Counted from the first letter of the stretch, positions 1-9,271 are shown. The stretch: DNA of 64,000 nucleotides from Salinibacterium sp. ZJ70 (GCF_011751865.2 NZ_CP061770.1:1116001-1180000); one strand, 5' to 3'. Numbers and translations are program-made. The notes: a model not told the origin generated them from the letters alone.

Positions 1-1
1 G

Positions 2-1669
2 CAGCGGCAGGACGTCGTCGACGGCTCGCACTCGCGCGCCGTGCGCCGTGGACGCCCCGGGCACGATGCTCCGTTCCTCACCATGGTCGGCACGCCGGGG
101 TTCGGATTCCGCTCCGGGGAGCTCTGGGCCGCACACCTCGCGTGGAGCGGCAACCACGAGGTGCATGTGGAGCGTCTCCCCGAGGGCGCTGGTGTGCACC
201 GGTCGGTGCTCGTCGTCGGCGAGCTGCTCGCTCCCGGCGAAGTGCGTCTGCGGGCGAACGACCGCTACGAGTCGCCCGAGCTCGTCGCGACGTGGAGCGA
301 GGACGGCATCGACGGCGCGAGCGCCCGGCTTCACGCATACGCACGCAACCTCGCGGCGCACCCCAGCACCCCGCGTCCGCTCGTGCTCAACACATGGGAA
401 GCCGTGTACTTCGACCACGATTCGGCCAAGCTCACCGAACTCGCCGAGGTCGCCGCACGCGTGGGCGTGGAGCGCTTCGTGCTCGACGACGGCTGGTTCC
501 CGGCGCGCCACAGCGACCGTGCGGGCCTCGGCGACTGGATCGTCGACGAGGAGTCGTGGCCCGACGGGCTGCGCCCGCTGTCGGATCGCGTGCACGAACT
601 CGGCATGGAGTTCGGCCTGTGGTTCGAACCCGAGATGGTCAACCTCGATTCGGATCTCGCGCGCATCCACCCGGACTGGATCCTCGGATCCCGCGAGGAG
701 TGGCGCCACCAGCTCGTGCTCGACCTCGGCAACCCCGCCGTGTACGCGCACCTGCTCGAGAAGATGAGCACCGTCATCGCGGAGGCGAAGGTCGACTTCA
801 TCAAGTGGGATCACAACCGGGAGCTCCACGCTCCCGTCTCGTCCTACCTCGGCCGTGCGAGCGTCGGCAGCCAGACGCGCGCCGTGTACGCGCTCATGGA
901 CGAGCTGCGTGAGCGGCATCCGGGGCTCGAGATCGAGGCATGCGCCTCGGGCGGCGCGCGCGCCGACCTCGGCGCCCTGTCGCACGCGCAGCGCGTGTGG
1001 GCCTCCGACAGCAACGACCCCATCGAGCGCCAGCTCATCCAGCGCTGGACAGGCACCCTCCTGCCTCCCGAGGTCACGGGCTCGCACGTCGGGCCGCCGC
1101 GCGCCCACACGACCCACCGCGAGGCGAGCCTGTCGTTCCGGATGCTCACGGCGCTCTTCGGGCACGCGGGCATCGAATGGGATGTCACCGAATGCACCGA
1201 GGAGGAGCTCGAGGCCCTCACCCGGTGGACGGCGCTCTACCGCGAGCTGCGCCCCCTGCTGCACACCGGCATCACGGTGCGCGCCGACTCGACCGACACG
1301 GGGGAGCTCCTGCACGGTGTCGTGTCGGAGGACGCCTCGCATGCGGTGTTCGCCTGGATCCGCACCGCGACCTCGACGCGCGCCTTCACGCCGCGCACCG
1401 CGATCCCCGGCCTCGACCCGACACGCCGATACGAGGTGCGCGTGCGGGACGATCTGGGCGAGGCATCGCGCCACCAGATCACCGACCCGGCGTGGTTCCT
1501 CGCCGCACGCGCGGGGGAGCCGTTCGTCGTCAGCGGGTCGCTTCTGACGCGGGAAGGTCTTCCTCTGCCGCTTCTGGACCCGGGTGCAGGTCTGCTGCTG
1601 GAGCTTCGGGCCGCGGATCCGACACCTCGTCCGCGTCGTCGAGCGCGAGCGTCGGCAGCTGGGCTGTGA
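2..1669 (+). CDS. Alpha-galactosidase, GH36 family (5' end outside the window)
   Basis: Retaining glycosidase that removes terminal alpha-linked galactose from raffinose-type sugars; probably cytoplasmic. The frame is open to the left edge and the segment before base 41 already reads as family sequence, so roughly the first quarter of a ~700-residue enzyme is missing. Visible motifs are the barrel start around LDDGWF (about bases 482-499), the nucleophile motif KWDHN with its Asp at 809-811, and the acid/base region SDSND near 1010. The C-terminal beta domain ends with LPLPLLDPG, as is usual for GH36. The last ~140 bases overlap a small convergent gene. The family call is secure; the exact substrate is not. 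Confidence 0.92.
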   Translation, partial: QRQDVVDGSHSRAVRRGRPGHDAPFLTMVGTPGFGFRSGELWAAHLAWSGNHEVHVERLPEGAGVHRSVLVVGELLAPGEVRLRANDRYESPELVATWSEDGIDGASARLHAYARNLAAHPSTPRPLVLNTWEAVYFDHDSAKLTELAEVAARVGVERFVLDDGWFPARHSDRAGLGDWIVDEESWPDGLRPLSDRVHELGMEFGLWFEPEMVNLDSDLARIHPDWILGSREEWRHQLVLDLGNPAVYAHLLEKMSTVIAEAKVDFIKWDHNRELHAPVSSYLGRASVGSQTRAVYALMDELRERHPGLEIEACASGGARADLGALSHAQRVWASDSNDPIERQLIQRWTGTLLPPEVTGSHVGPPRAHTTHREASLSFRMLTALFGHAGIEWDVTECTEEELEALTRWTALYRELRPLLHTGITVRADSTDTGELLHGVVSEDASHAVFAWIRTATSTRAFTPRTAIPGLDPTRRYEVRVRDDLGEASRHQITDPAWFLAARAGEPFVVSGSLLTREGLPLPLLDPGAGLLLELRAADPTPRPRRRARASAAGL

Positions 1670-1838
1670 ACGACTCGGGATCGCCGATCGGCTGAGCGGG
1701 GGAGCCCGGCTCGACAGGAGCGGGCTCGATCGCCTCGACCCGGGTCGGGGGAGGCGGGATCGCGCTCCCGCCGACGGCGCCCGCCGAGATGGTGACGAGC
1801 GCGAGTGCGGCGAGCACCCCGCCACGCGGTGGGCCCAT
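1530..1838 (-). CDS. Small putative secreted protein with acidic Pro-rich tail
   Basis: A 102-residue frame with a short basic start, a hydrophobic stretch of about 20 residues (an apparent signal peptide or anchor) and then a Pro/Glu/Asp/Ala-rich tail with no recognised domain. The ATG at 1838 has a purine-rich GGGGGAG about 7 nt upstream, which supports this start over longer versions. The 3' part lies antisense to the last 140 bases of the alpha-galactosidase gene, which is unusual. It could instead be the N-terminal remnant of a longer secreted protein. I do not recognise the family. Confidence 0.4.
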   Translation of the reverse strand: MGPPRGGVLAALALVTISAGAVGGSAIPPPPTRVEAIEPAPVEPGSPAQPIGDPESFTAQLPTLALDDADEVSDPRPEAPAADLHPGPEAAEEDLPASEATR

Positions 1839-1869
1839 GCTAGGGCTCCCCCATTCGGGGGTCAATCGC

Positions 1870-2922
1870 TCAGGCGCGAGGGGCCTCCAGCACCCCGATC
1901 GCGGTGAGCTTCTCCGCGAGCTCGGCGCCATCCGAACCCCACACCCAGGGAACGGCGCCCTCGTCTTCGTCGTGCCCTGACCGTCCACCCGCGAACACCG
2001 CTTCGCTCTTCGTGAGCTGACGGATCGCCACCGCCGCGACGCTCTCGGGATGATCCTTCACGAGCTCCGCATAGCGCTGTTCGTCGTGCTGGCCATCGTC
2101 GCCCACGAGGAGCCACTTCACGTGCGGGAACTCGGCGACCAGGCGACGCAGATTGGACTTCTTGTGCTCGGCGCCCGACCGGAACCAGCCGTCGATCGTG
2201 GGGCCCCAGTCGGTGAGCAGCAGGGGACCCCGCGGGTACAGGTGGCGAGTGAGGAAGCGGTTGAGCGTGAGCAGGGTGTTCCAGGCCCCCGTCGACACGT
2301 AGACGATGGGCGAGCCGGGGTGCGACGACACGAGGCGGTCGTAGAGCACCGACATCCCGGGCACCGGACGCCGCGCATGCTCGTTGAGCACGAACGTGTT
2401 CCAGGCGGCCACGAACGGCCGGGGGAGGGCCGTCACGAGCACGGTGTCGTCGATATCCGACACGATTCCGAACGTCACGGCTGCATCCACGATGAACACG
2501 GGCATCTCCACCGCGTCCGCGCCCTCGATCGAGAGCAGGAGACTCTGCCACCCGGGTACGAGATCGACCTCAAGCCGCACATCCACGAGCCCACCTCGGT
2601 CCGCCGTGACCGCATGCATGGCGCCCCCGGCCTCCACCTGGATCGTCGCGTGCGCGACGTGGACGCTCGTGAAGCTGCGCCAGCCGCGGATGCCGCGCGA
2701 GCGTTCGGGAGCGCGGCGATCGGGCTTCTGGAGGATGACGCGGGCGAGCACGCGCGTCCAGCCGTCGCCGCCGTATCCCACGAACGGGATGATCGTGGGC
2801 ACGAGCCCGCGGCGCCTCGCGCGTCGCTCACGGAAACGGTGGAAGCGATCCTCGAGCCGAGCCGCGTAGTGTGCGCGCCGCGTCGGAGGGGTCTGTCCCT
2901 CGGGGGACACGGCGGAATGCAT
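1870..2922 (-). CDS. App1-type phosphatase domain protein (DUF2183)
   Basis: A 350-residue protein with the App1/DUF2183 catalytic domain, a HAD-like fold known from yeast phosphatidate phosphatase App1. The acidic motif DIDDT is at residues 156-160, followed by conserved segments near LLTDWGPT and VGDDGQHD. The N-terminal half has a short basic region and a beta-rich domain. It probably dephosphorylates a phosphatidate-like or other phosphorylated substrate in the cytoplasm; the true substrate in bacteria is uncertain. I chose the ATG at 2922 because AAGACT lies exactly 6 nt upstream, the leaderless pattern seen across this window. The frame stays open upstream to 3000, but that extension has no family character. 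Divergent from the TetR gene. Confidence 0.82.
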   Translation of the reverse strand: MHSAVSPEGQTPPTRRAHYAARLEDRFHRFRERRARRRGLVPTIIPFVGYGGDGWTRVLARVILQKPDRRAPERSRGIRGWRSFTSVHVAHATIQVEAGGAMHAVTADRGGLVDVRLEVDLVPGWQSLLLSIEGADAVEMPVFIVDAAVTFGIVSDIDDTVLVTALPRPFVAAWNTFVLNEHARRPVPGMSVLYDRLVSSHPGSPIVYVSTGAWNTLLTLNRFLTRHLYPRGPLLLTDWGPTIDGWFRSGAEHKKSNLRRLVAEFPHVKWLLVGDDGQHDEQRYAELVKDHPESVAAVAIRQLTKSEAVFAGGRSGHDEDEGAVPWVWGSDGAELAEKLTAIGVLEAPRA

Positions 2923-2928
2923 CCTCCC

Positions 2929-2934
2929 AGTCTT
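2929..2934 (-). promoter_or_regulatory. Putative leaderless -10 element of the App1-type gene
   Basis: AAGACT on the minus strand is followed by 6 nt (GGGAGG) and then the ATG at 2922. The same hexamer and spacing occur before the MarP-like gene at 63327. The GGGAGG abuts the ATG, too close to act as a ribosome site. Confidence 0.45.
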
Positions 2935-2982
2935 GCATGCCGGATACGCGGTTTCCTCAGCGTGTGTCAAGTGTTCGCGGGG

Positions 2983-2988
2983 TACGAT
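2983..2988 (+). promoter_or_regulatory. Putative -10 element of the TetR gene
   Basis: TACGAT fits TANNNT and would place transcription start near 2995, giving a leader of about 20 nt that contains the GAGGAG ribosome site. No convincing -35 was seen. Confidence 0.35.
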
Positions 2989-3015
2989 TTCCTCACACAT
3001 TCCCGAGGAGAATCA

Positions 3016-3651
3016 GTGCCCGACACTCTCACAGCGCCGCCACCCGCACAGCTGATCCGCAACGAGCCCATGCAGGCTCGCAGCACCGCCCGTCTTGCCG
3101 CTCTGCTCGACGCCGCCGCAGCGGTCGTCGCCGACATCGGCTACGAGCGACTCACCACCGCGATGGTGGCGGAAGGCGCGGGAGCGTCGATCGGCACGGT
3201 GTACCGCTACTTCCCCGACCGCATCGCCGTGCTCCAGAGCCTCGCCGCCCGTAACGAGGACCGCATCACGGCGAAGGCCCTCGAGGTCATCGATGACCCG
3301 GCGCACACCGACTGGAAGTCGGCACTCGCGGCGTCGCTGGATGTGTTCATCGAGTTCCACCGTGTCGAGCCCGGCTTCACGTCGCTGCGTCTCGGCGACG
3401 TCGTCGACCTGCGCCCCGCCGAGGGCGAGCCCCGCAACTCGGTCATGGCCGACAACCTCTACTCGGCTCTCGTCGCGCGCTTCGACCTCGCCGACACCGC
3501 CGAGATGCGTGCCGGCTTCGAGGCGGCTTTCATCGCCGCCGACGCTCTGGTGACGCGTGCGTTCGCCCGCGACCCGCAGGGTGACGAGGCGCGCCTGGCG
3601 ACCGCGAAGGCCGCCGCCGCTGCGATCATGTCGGCGGTGCTGCCCGAGTAA
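3016..3651 (+). CDS. TetR-family transcriptional regulator
   Basis: A 211-residue DNA-binding regulator. The N-terminal helix-turn-helix is recognisable from ARSTARLAALLDAAAAVV through GASIGTVYRYFPDR; the C-terminal ligand-binding domain is not assignable. The start is GTG at 3016, with GAGGAG five bases upstream. TetR proteins usually repress a neighbouring gene in the absence of a ligand. The divergent App1-type gene, about 90 bp away, is the nearest candidate besides itself. A strong hairpin follows the stop. Confidence 0.9.
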   Translation: MPDTLTAPPPAQLIRNEPMQARSTARLAALLDAAAAVVADIGYERLTTAMVAEGAGASIGTVYRYFPDRIAVLQSLAARNEDRITAKALEVIDDPAHTDWKSALAASLDVFIEFHRVEPGFTSLRLGDVVDLRPAEGEPRNSVMADNLYSALVARFDLADTAEMRAGFEAAFIAADALVTRAFARDPQGDEARLATAKAAAAAIMSAVLPE

Positions 3652-3675
3652 TCGAGCCACAGCGACTGATTGAGA

Positions 3676-3707
3676 GGACCCCGTACGGCACACGCCGCAC
3701 GGGGTCC
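3676..3707. terminator. Bidirectional terminator hairpin
   Basis: A 13-bp stem with one A/C mismatch and an ACAC loop lies between the convergent TetR gene and the DedA gene, so it can serve both strands. No strong U-tract is present. Confidence 0.7.
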
Positions 3708-3709
3708 CC

Positions 3710-4387
3710 TCATTTCGCGTCTTCGATCGTCGTCGCGTCGCCGTCGCCGGGGCGCTCCCAGTGGCGTGCCTGCGAGCGCTCGATCAGCTTCTTGCCGACC
3801 ACGACCGCGATCAGGAACGCGACGATGATGCCGACGAACACGTAGCCGGCCCAGTGCAGCTGCTCGGAGAGCTGCCGGTAGGAGCCGGCGGCAGCGGATC
3901 CGACCGACACGTAGGCGACCGCCCACAGCACACATGCGGGCACCGTCCACGCCATGAAGCGCCGGTAGCGCATGTTGCTCATCCCCACGGTGAGCGGCAC
4001 GAGCGAGTGCAGCACGGGCAGGAAGCGCGAGATGAACACGGCGATGCCGCCGCGGCGGTCGACGTAGTTCTCGGCGCGCACCCAGTTGTGCTCGCCGATG
4101 CGACGTCCGAGGCGCGAGTGGCGGATGCGCGGTCCGAAGAAGCGCCCGAGCGCGAATCCCACGCTCTCGCCTCCGAGGGCGCCGATGATGACGGCGATCG
4201 TGAGAGCGATGAACTCGGCGGGGTTCGCGACGGCGGTCGCGGCGACGATCACGATCGAGTCGCCCGGCACGACGAGGCCGACGAGCACCGACGTCTCGAG
4301 GAAGATGCCGATGCCGGCGATGATCGTGCGCAGCACAGGGTCGACCGATTGGACGGCATCGAGGATGGCGGTGAGGATGTCGTTCAC
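3710..4387 (-). CDS. DedA family membrane protein
   Basis: A 225-residue polytopic inner-membrane protein of the DedA/SNARE-associated family. These proteins are linked to membrane homeostasis, and several act as scramblases or transporters of lipid carriers. Visible hallmarks are FLETSVLVGLVVPGDS near the N terminus, the re-entrant region around GALGGESVGFALGRFFG, and FISRFLPVLHSLVP with the conserved Arg. The GTG start overlaps the pabC stop as GTGA, so translation is probably coupled. The partnership with pabC is likely only transcriptional. Confidence 0.9.
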   Translation of the reverse strand: MNDILTAILDAVQSVDPVLRTIIAGIGIFLETSVLVGLVVPGDSIVIVAATAVANPAEFIALTIAVIIGALGGESVGFALGRFFGPRIRHSRLGRRIGEHNWVRAENYVDRRGGIAVFISRFLPVLHSLVPLTVGMSNMRYRRFMAWTVPACVLWAVAYVSVGSAAAGSYRQLSEQLHWAGYVFVGIIVAFLIAVVVGKKLIERSQARHWERPGDGDATTIEDAK

Positions 4388-5229
4388 GTCGAGCGCTCCG
4401 GTGCAGACGGGGTTCTGATGTCGGTGTGGGGCATCGGGCGACGCAGGGCGTTCAGCCGCAGCTCCCACGTCGCGAGCCGACCCGGCTCTTCGGCGAGCTG
4501 TGCGGGGCCGCCCCGCCACGCGGTGACGATGCGGACCCCGTGGAGGGCGTTGACGGCCCAGACTTCGAGCCCGTCGAGCTCGTCGGGGGTCGCTCGCTCG
4601 GCGGAGGTCGCGATGCCGAGCGCGGTCGCGAGCGCGAGGATGCTGCGCAAGGTCACGCTGTCGACCCGTTCGAGACCCTCCTCCGGGAAGCACAGCGAGC
4701 TTCCGCGCCACCAGCAGAGTGCCGTCGTCGACCCGTCGACGATGTGACCCTCCGGGCTCAGGATGACGGCGTCGTCGGCGCCCTGCGCCTGCACCTCGGT
4801 GCGCAGACGCAGCATTGCGGAGAGATCGGGGCCCTTGGTCGCGGGCTGGGTGCGGGGGTCCCGGCCGTCATGCGTCGCGAGCACGAGCGAGCGGCTGCGT
4901 GCCGGAGCCTCCCGGATGCGCAGCAGCAGCTGCGGGGCGCCGCGCTGTTCGCGCAGTTCCACGCGTGGGAACCAATCGCCTTCCCGCGGCAGGGCGGCGA
5001 TCGACGCATCCCAGAACCCGCGGGCGTCGAGCGCGGATGCGGCGTCCGCGGGGATGCCGCGCAGGAATCGCTCCCGATGCAGATCGAGCCCGCGCACCGA
5101 ACCATCCGCGACGAGCCACGAATCCGCGACGAGGGTGCGTGCAGGGTGCACGTCGCAGTCGTCGCGCGGAACGAGCTCGGAGTCGGTCCACAGCGACGAC
5201 GCCGCGGGGGAAGGGTGCAGCGCGCTCAT
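4384..5229 (-). CDS. pabC: Aminodeoxychorismate lyase (class IV aminotransferase)
   Basis: A PLP enzyme, 281 residues, expected to convert 4-amino-4-deoxychorismate to p-aminobenzoate and pyruvate for folate synthesis. The fold-type IV pattern includes the Schiff-base lysine in TKGPDL (Lys132) and the later VDSVTLRSIL and GLEVWAVNALHGV segments. Class IV members also include branched-chain and D-amino-acid aminotransferases, but the divergent pabB next door favours PabC. Its ATG is 11 bp from the pabB ATG, and it appears to be transcribed from a leaderless promoter. It is coupled to the DedA gene through a GTGA overlap. Confidence 0.87.
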   Translation of the reverse strand: MSALHPSPAASSLWTDSELVPRDDCDVHPARTLVADSWLVADGSVRGLDLHRERFLRGIPADAASALDARGFWDASIAALPREGDWFPRVELREQRGAPQLLLRIREAPARSRSLVLATHDGRDPRTQPATKGPDLSAMLRLRTEVQAQGADDAVILSPEGHIVDGSTTALCWWRGSSLCFPEEGLERVDSVTLRSILALATALGIATSAERATPDELDGLEVWAVNALHGVRIVTAWRGGPAQLAEEPGRLATWELRLNALRRPMPHTDIRTPSAPERST

Positions 5230-5234
5230 AAGAT
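5229..5234 (+). promoter_or_regulatory. Putative leaderless -10 element of pabB
   Basis: TAAGAT followed by 6 nt and the ATG at 5241. Its first base is also the first base of the pabC start codon on the other strand. Confidence 0.6.
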
Positions 5235-5235
5235 C

Positions 5236-5241
5236 AGGCTA
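5236..5241 (-). promoter_or_regulatory. Putative leaderless -10 element of pabC
   Basis: TAGCCT on the minus strand, followed by 6 nt and the ATG at 5229. It overlaps the pabB start codon by one base, so the two promoters are interlocked. Confidence 0.6.
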
Positions 5242-6572
5242 TGCGTCCTGGGCTCGTGCGACATCAGCTCTCCGGCGTATTCGAGGCTGCGAGACTCTTC
5301 GACGCCATGCATCCCGAGGGGGATGCGTTCTGGCTCGATTCGGGACAGGCAGGCCGTGCCTTTCTCGGCACCGGCGAGCGGATCGCTCTGCCGCAGGGGG
5401 AGGTGCTGCCGCGACTGCGTGCCGAACTCGCCGCCATGAGCGTGCCGTCGGCGCTCGGGCGCGTGCCGCTCGGAGTGGTCGGATGGTTCGGCTACGAGCT
5501 GCGCGAGGAGACGACGGGCGAGATGGTGCGCGAGCGCGGTCCGCTTCCGGATGCCGCGTTCCTGCGTGTGGATCGACTCATCGAGGTGCACCCCGACGGC
5601 ACGGCCGCGCTGCTCGCCCTCGGCGACGCGTGGACGGGGGAGCTGGCCGCGTGGCGCGACCAGACGGCGTCCCTCGCCGTGGCCGCGATGGAGCGCCCCC
5701 GCCCGGCGCATCGCGCGGGCCGCATCACGGCCGAGCCGGTGTGGCGTGACGACCCCGAGCGCTACCTCGAGAGTGTCCGGGCGTGCCAGGCCGCGATCCA
5801 CGAGGGCGAGGCGTATCAGCTGTGCCTCACGAGCGAGGTGCGCGTCGCAGGCTCGTTCGACGCACGCGCGGTGTTCGACGCCGTGCGCGCGACCGGGGCG
5901 ACGCACCACGGCGGACTCATCCGCATCGGCGAGTCATCCCTCGTCTCCGCCTCACCCGAGCGCTTCCTCGAGGTCGACGCCGACGGCCTCGTGCAGACGA
6001 GCCCCATCAAGGGCACCCGCCCGCGGCATCCCGACCCCGACGAGGATGCGCGCCTCGCGGATGAGCTTCTCGCGAGCGAGAAGGAGCGCGCCGAGAACCT
6101 CATGATCGTCGACCTCATGCGCAACGACCTGTCGCGCGTCTGCGAGACGGGCTCCGTGGCCGTCACGCGCCTCCACGTCGTCGAGCCGTACCCGCGGGTG
6201 CATCAGCTCGTCTCGACCATCCAGGGGCGGCTGCGACCCGCTGCGACCGCGATCGACGCCGTCGCAGCGTGCTTCCCCGCCGGATCGATGACGGGCGCCC
6301 CCAAGCTCCGCGCGGTCCGGATCCTCGATGAGCTCGAGCAGCGGCCGCGCGGTCCGTACGCAGGTGCGTTCGGCTACCTCGCCGCCGACGGCTCCGCGGA
6401 CCTCGCGATGACGATCCGCACGATCGTGATCGATCCGGACGGCGCGACGGTGGGCGCGGGTGGCGGCATCACGGCGCTGTCGGTGCCCGAGGAGGAGCTC
6501 GCCGAGGCACGCCTCAAAGCGGCCGCTCTGCTCGATGACCTCGCGGCCTCCGTCCAGCCGCAGCGCGAGTAA
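5241..6572 (+). CDS. pabB: Aminodeoxychorismate synthase component I
   Basis: A chorismate-utilising enzyme, 443 residues, that aminates chorismate to 4-amino-4-deoxychorismate using ammonia from a PabA glutaminase. The diagnostic motif is PIKGT at residues 255-259: the lysine marks PabB, where anthranilate synthase has alanine. Downstream are the ENLMIVDLMRND segment and GSMTGAPK, both typical of the family. No glutaminase domain is fused and no pabA lies nearby, so that subunit must be encoded elsewhere. The ATG at 5241 has no ribosome site but sits 6 nt after TAAGAT. The leuS promoter begins at its stop codon. Confidence 0.92.
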   Translation: MRPGLVRHQLSGVFEAARLFDAMHPEGDAFWLDSGQAGRAFLGTGERIALPQGEVLPRLRAELAAMSVPSALGRVPLGVVGWFGYELREETTGEMVRERGPLPDAAFLRVDRLIEVHPDGTAALLALGDAWTGELAAWRDQTASLAVAAMERPRPAHRAGRITAEPVWRDDPERYLESVRACQAAIHEGEAYQLCLTSEVRVAGSFDARAVFDAVRATGATHHGGLIRIGESSLVSASPERFLEVDADGLVQTSPIKGTRPRHPDPDEDARLADELLASEKERAENLMIVDLMRNDLSRVCETGSVAVTRLHVVEPYPRVHQLVSTIQGRLRPAATAIDAVAACFPAGSMTGAPKLRAVRILDELEQRPRGPYAGAFGYLAADGSADLAMTIRTIVIDPDGATVGAGGGITALSVPEEELAEARLKAAALLDDLAASVQPQRE

Positions 6573-6575
6573 CCT
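6570..6575 (+). promoter_or_regulatory. Putative leuS -10 element
   Basis: TAACCT fits TANNNT, and its TAA is the pabB stop codon. Start would fall near 6582, giving a leader of about 27 nt that carries the AAAGGGAG ribosome site. The leader is far too short for a T-box. Confidence 0.45.
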
Positions 6576-6608
6576 GGAGAGGTTGCCATCCGAAAGGGAG
6601 AGCCACCC

Positions 6609-9131
6609 GTGACCCAGCACGAGCAGGGCGAGACGCCCGGCGCCGACGAGTACGACTTCCGCCGCATCCAGGAGCACTGGCTCCCCGTGTGGGACGAGAT
6701 GAAGCCGTTCTCGACCGATGACCCCACCGACGAGCGCCCACGCAAATACGTGCTCGACATGTTCCCGTACCCGTCGGGCGACCTGCACATGGGGCACGCG
6801 GAGGCATACGCCCTCGGCGACGTCATCGCGCGCTACTGGCGCATCCGCGGCCACAACGTGCTGCACCCCATCGGATGGGACTCCTTCGGCCTCCCCGCCG
6901 AGGGCGCCGCGATCAAGCGCGGCATCGACCCGCGCGAGTGGACCTACGAGAACATCGCCCAGCAGCGCGCGTCGATGCGCCGCTACGCGACGAGCTTCGA
7001 CTGGGATCGCGTGATCCACACGTCCGACCCCGAGTACTACAAGTGGAACCAGTGGCTGTTCCTCAAGCTCTACGAGAAGGGCCTCGCGTACCGCAAGGCC
7101 AGCTGGGTCAACTGGTGCCCCTTCGACCAGACGGTGCTCGCGAACGAGCAGGTCGTCGACGGCCGGTGCGAGCGCTGCGACAACGTCGTCACCAAGAAGA
7201 AGCTCACCCAGTGGTACTTCAAGATCACCGACTACGCGGACCGTCTGCTCGATGACCTCGACCAGCTCGAAGGCACCTGGCCGTCGAAGGTCATCGCGAT
7301 GCAGCGCAACTGGATCGGCCGTTCGGTGGGTGCGGACGTCGACTTCGAGATCGAGGGCCTCGACGAGAAGGTGACGGTGTTCACCACGCGTCCCGACACC
7401 CTGTTCGGCGCCACCTTCATGGTCGTCGCACCGGATTCGGAGCTCGCCGCGAAGCTCGTCGCCGACGCCTCCGACGAGGTGAAGACGGCGTTCGCCGCCT
7501 ACCTCGCCGAGGTGCAGAAGTCGAACGAGATCGAGCGCCAGGACGCCACCCGCGAGAAGACGGGTGTGCCGCTCGGCCGCTTCGCGATCAACCCCATCAA
7601 TGGGGAGCGCATTCCGGTGTGGAGCGCCGACTACGTGCTCGCCGACTACGGTCACGGCGCGATCATGGCGGTGCCGGCCCACGATCAGCGCGACCTCGAC
7701 TTCGCGCGCACCTTCGACCTCCCGGTGCGCCTCGTGGTCGACACGCGCGCGGCCGACGCTGAGGAGACCCTCGAGGAGATCGACCCCGCGGTCACGGGCG
7801 TCGCGCTCGTGGGCGACGGCGTGATGGTCGGCTCGGGGCCGCTCGACGGTCTGCGCAAGGCTGAGGCCGTTCCCGCCGCGATCGCCCACCTCGAGAAGCT
7901 CGGAACCGGTCGCGCGGCGAAGAACTTCCGTCTGCGTGACTGGCTCATCTCGCGCCAGCGCTACTGGGGAACCCCCATCCCGATCCTTCACACGGAGGAC
8001 GGCCGTGAGATCCCTGTCGAGGAGTCGGCTCTGCCCGTGGCGCTGCCGCCGTCGGAGGGTCTCGACCTGCAGCCGAAGGGCACCTCGCCGCTCGGCGGTG
8101 CCGAGGACTGGGTGAACGTGACGCTGCCCGACGGCACCGTCGCGCGCCGTGACCCCGACACGATGGACACCTTCGTCGACTCGTCGTGGTACTTCCTGCG
8201 CTTCCTGTCGCCGAACGACGACACACAGGCGTTCGACGTCGAGGAGGCCAAGAAGTGGGCCCCCGTCGACCAGTACGTGGGAGGCGTCACGCACGCGATC
8301 CTGCACCTGCTGTACGCGCGCTTCATCACGAAGGTGCTGCACGACCTCGGCTACATCGACTTCGAGGAGCCGTTCACGGCGCTGCTCAACCAGGGCATGG
8401 TGCTCATGGAGGGCTCGGCGATGTCGAAGAGCCGCGGCAACATCGTGCGCCTCTCCGACCAGCTCGACGAGTACGGCGTCGACGCTGTGCGCCTCACGAT
8501 GGCGTTCGCGGGCCCGCCCGAGGACGACATCGACTGGGCGGATGTCTCGCCGGCCGGTTCGGCGAAGTTCCTCGCGCGCGCCTGGCGTGCCGCGAACGAC
8601 GTGACCTCGGAGCCCGGGGCCGACGCCGCCGCAGGTGACGCCAAGCTCCGCCGTGTCACCCATCGCCTGCTCGCCGACGCTCCGGGGCTCATCGAGGGCT
8701 TCAAGTTCAACGTCGTGGTGGCGCGTCTCATGGATCTGGTGAACAGCATCCGCAAGACGATCGACTCGGGTGCGGGAGCAGCTGACCCGGCCGTGCGCGA
8801 GGCCGTCGAGGTCACCGCCGTGCTGCTGTCGCTGTTCGCGCCCTACACGGCCGAGGACATGTGGGCGAAGCTCGGCCACGCTCCCTCGGTCGCGCACCAG
8901 GTGCTCCCGGAGGCCGACCCGGCGCTGCTCGTCGAGGACTCCGTCGTGGCCGTGGTGCAGGTCGATGGCAAGGTGCGCGACAAGTTCGAGGTCTCGCCGT
9001 CGATCGCGCCTGAGGAGCTCGAGGCACTCGCGCGCGCATCCGCGAACGTGCAGCGCTTCCTCGCCGACCGCGAGATCGTCAACGTGGTCGTGCGCGCCCC
9101 GAAGATCGTGAGCATCGCCACGAAGGGCTGA
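6609..9131 (+). CDS. leuS: Leucyl-tRNA synthetase
   Basis: Class I aminoacyl-tRNA synthetase, 840 residues, charging tRNA-Leu with leucine in the cytoplasm. The HIGH signature is HMGH at residues 60-63 after FPYPSGDL. The four-Cys zinc-type insert reads WCPF with CERC, and the CP1 editing domain includes [12 protein letters not shown]. The KMSKS-type loop reads AMSKSRGN, so the first lysine is replaced by alanine while the second is kept. The start is GTG with AAAGGGAG upstream. Length and domain order are normal. This gene opens the core run that continues with comEA after the accessory insertion. Confidence 0.97.
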   Translation: MTQHEQGETPGADEYDFRRIQEHWLPVWDEMKPFSTDDPTDERPRKYVLDMFPYPSGDLHMGHAEAYALGDVIARYWRIRGHNVLHPIGWDSFGLPAEGAAIKRGIDPREWTYENIAQQRASMRRYATSFDWDRVIHTSDPEYYKWNQWLFLKLYEKGLAYRKASWVNWCPFDQTVLANEQVVDGRCERCDNVVTKKKLTQWYFKITDYADRLLDDLDQLEGTWPSKVIAMQRNWIGRSVGADVDFEIEGLDEKVTVFTTRPDTLFGATFMVVAPDSELAAKLVADASDEVKTAFAAYLAEVQKSNEIERQDATREKTGVPLGRFAINPINGERIPVWSADYVLADYGHGAIMAVPAHDQRDLDFARTFDLPVRLVVDTRAADAEETLEEIDPAVTGVALVGDGVMVGSGPLDGLRKAEAVPAAIAHLEKLGTGRAAKNFRLRDWLISRQRYWGTPIPILHTEDGREIPVEESALPVALPPSEGLDLQPKGTSPLGGAEDWVNVTLPDGTVARRDPDTMDTFVDSSWYFLRFLSPNDDTQAFDVEEAKKWAPVDQYVGGVTHAILHLLYARFITKVLHDLGYIDFEEPFTALLNQGMVLMEGSAMSKSRGNIVRLSDQLDEYGVDAVRLTMAFAGPPEDDIDWADVSPAGSAKFLARAWRAANDVTSEPGADAAAGDAKLRRVTHRLLADAPGLIEGFKFNVVVARLMDLVNSIRKTIDSGAGAADPAVREAVEVTAVLLSLFAPYTAEDMWAKLGHAPSVAHQVLPEADPALLVEDSVVAVVQVDGKVRDKFEVSPSIAPEELEALARASANVQRFLADREIVNVVVRAPKIVSIATKG

Positions 9132-9146
9132 CACGCTCGGAACTGT

Positions 9147-9182
9147 GAGAGGGCCCCTGCCGGATGTGGTGGGGGCCCTCTC
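9147..9182 (+). terminator. leuS terminator hairpin
   Basis: A perfect 11-bp stem (GAGAGGGCCCC and its complement) with a 14-nt loop, 15 bp after the leuS stop. It lacks a T-run. Confidence 0.75.
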
Positions 9183-9271
9183 TCGTGCTGCCTGGTCTCG
9201 TCTGCCTCCCAACCTGAACGCACGCTCAGGGCGCGCTGGCAGGCTCGTCGCCACCGACGAAGGGAGACCGT

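Noticed and set aside
2050..3015. Long N-terminal extension of the TetR frame
   Set aside because: It runs antisense through the App1-type gene; the GTG at 3016 with GAGGAG gives a normal TetR length.
3016..3693. 226-residue minus-strand frame over the TetR gene
   Set aside because: A shadow frame; the plus strand carries the recognisable helix-turn-helix.
6576..6608. T-box riboswitch upstream of leuS
   Set aside because: The leader from the putative start to the GTG is only about 27 nt, far too short for a T-box.
5952..9254. 1100-residue open frame on the minus strand opposite leuS
   Set aside because: It is antisense to pabB and leuS, both certain, and its Arg/Val/Asp-rich composition is that of a shadow frame in GC-rich coding DNA.
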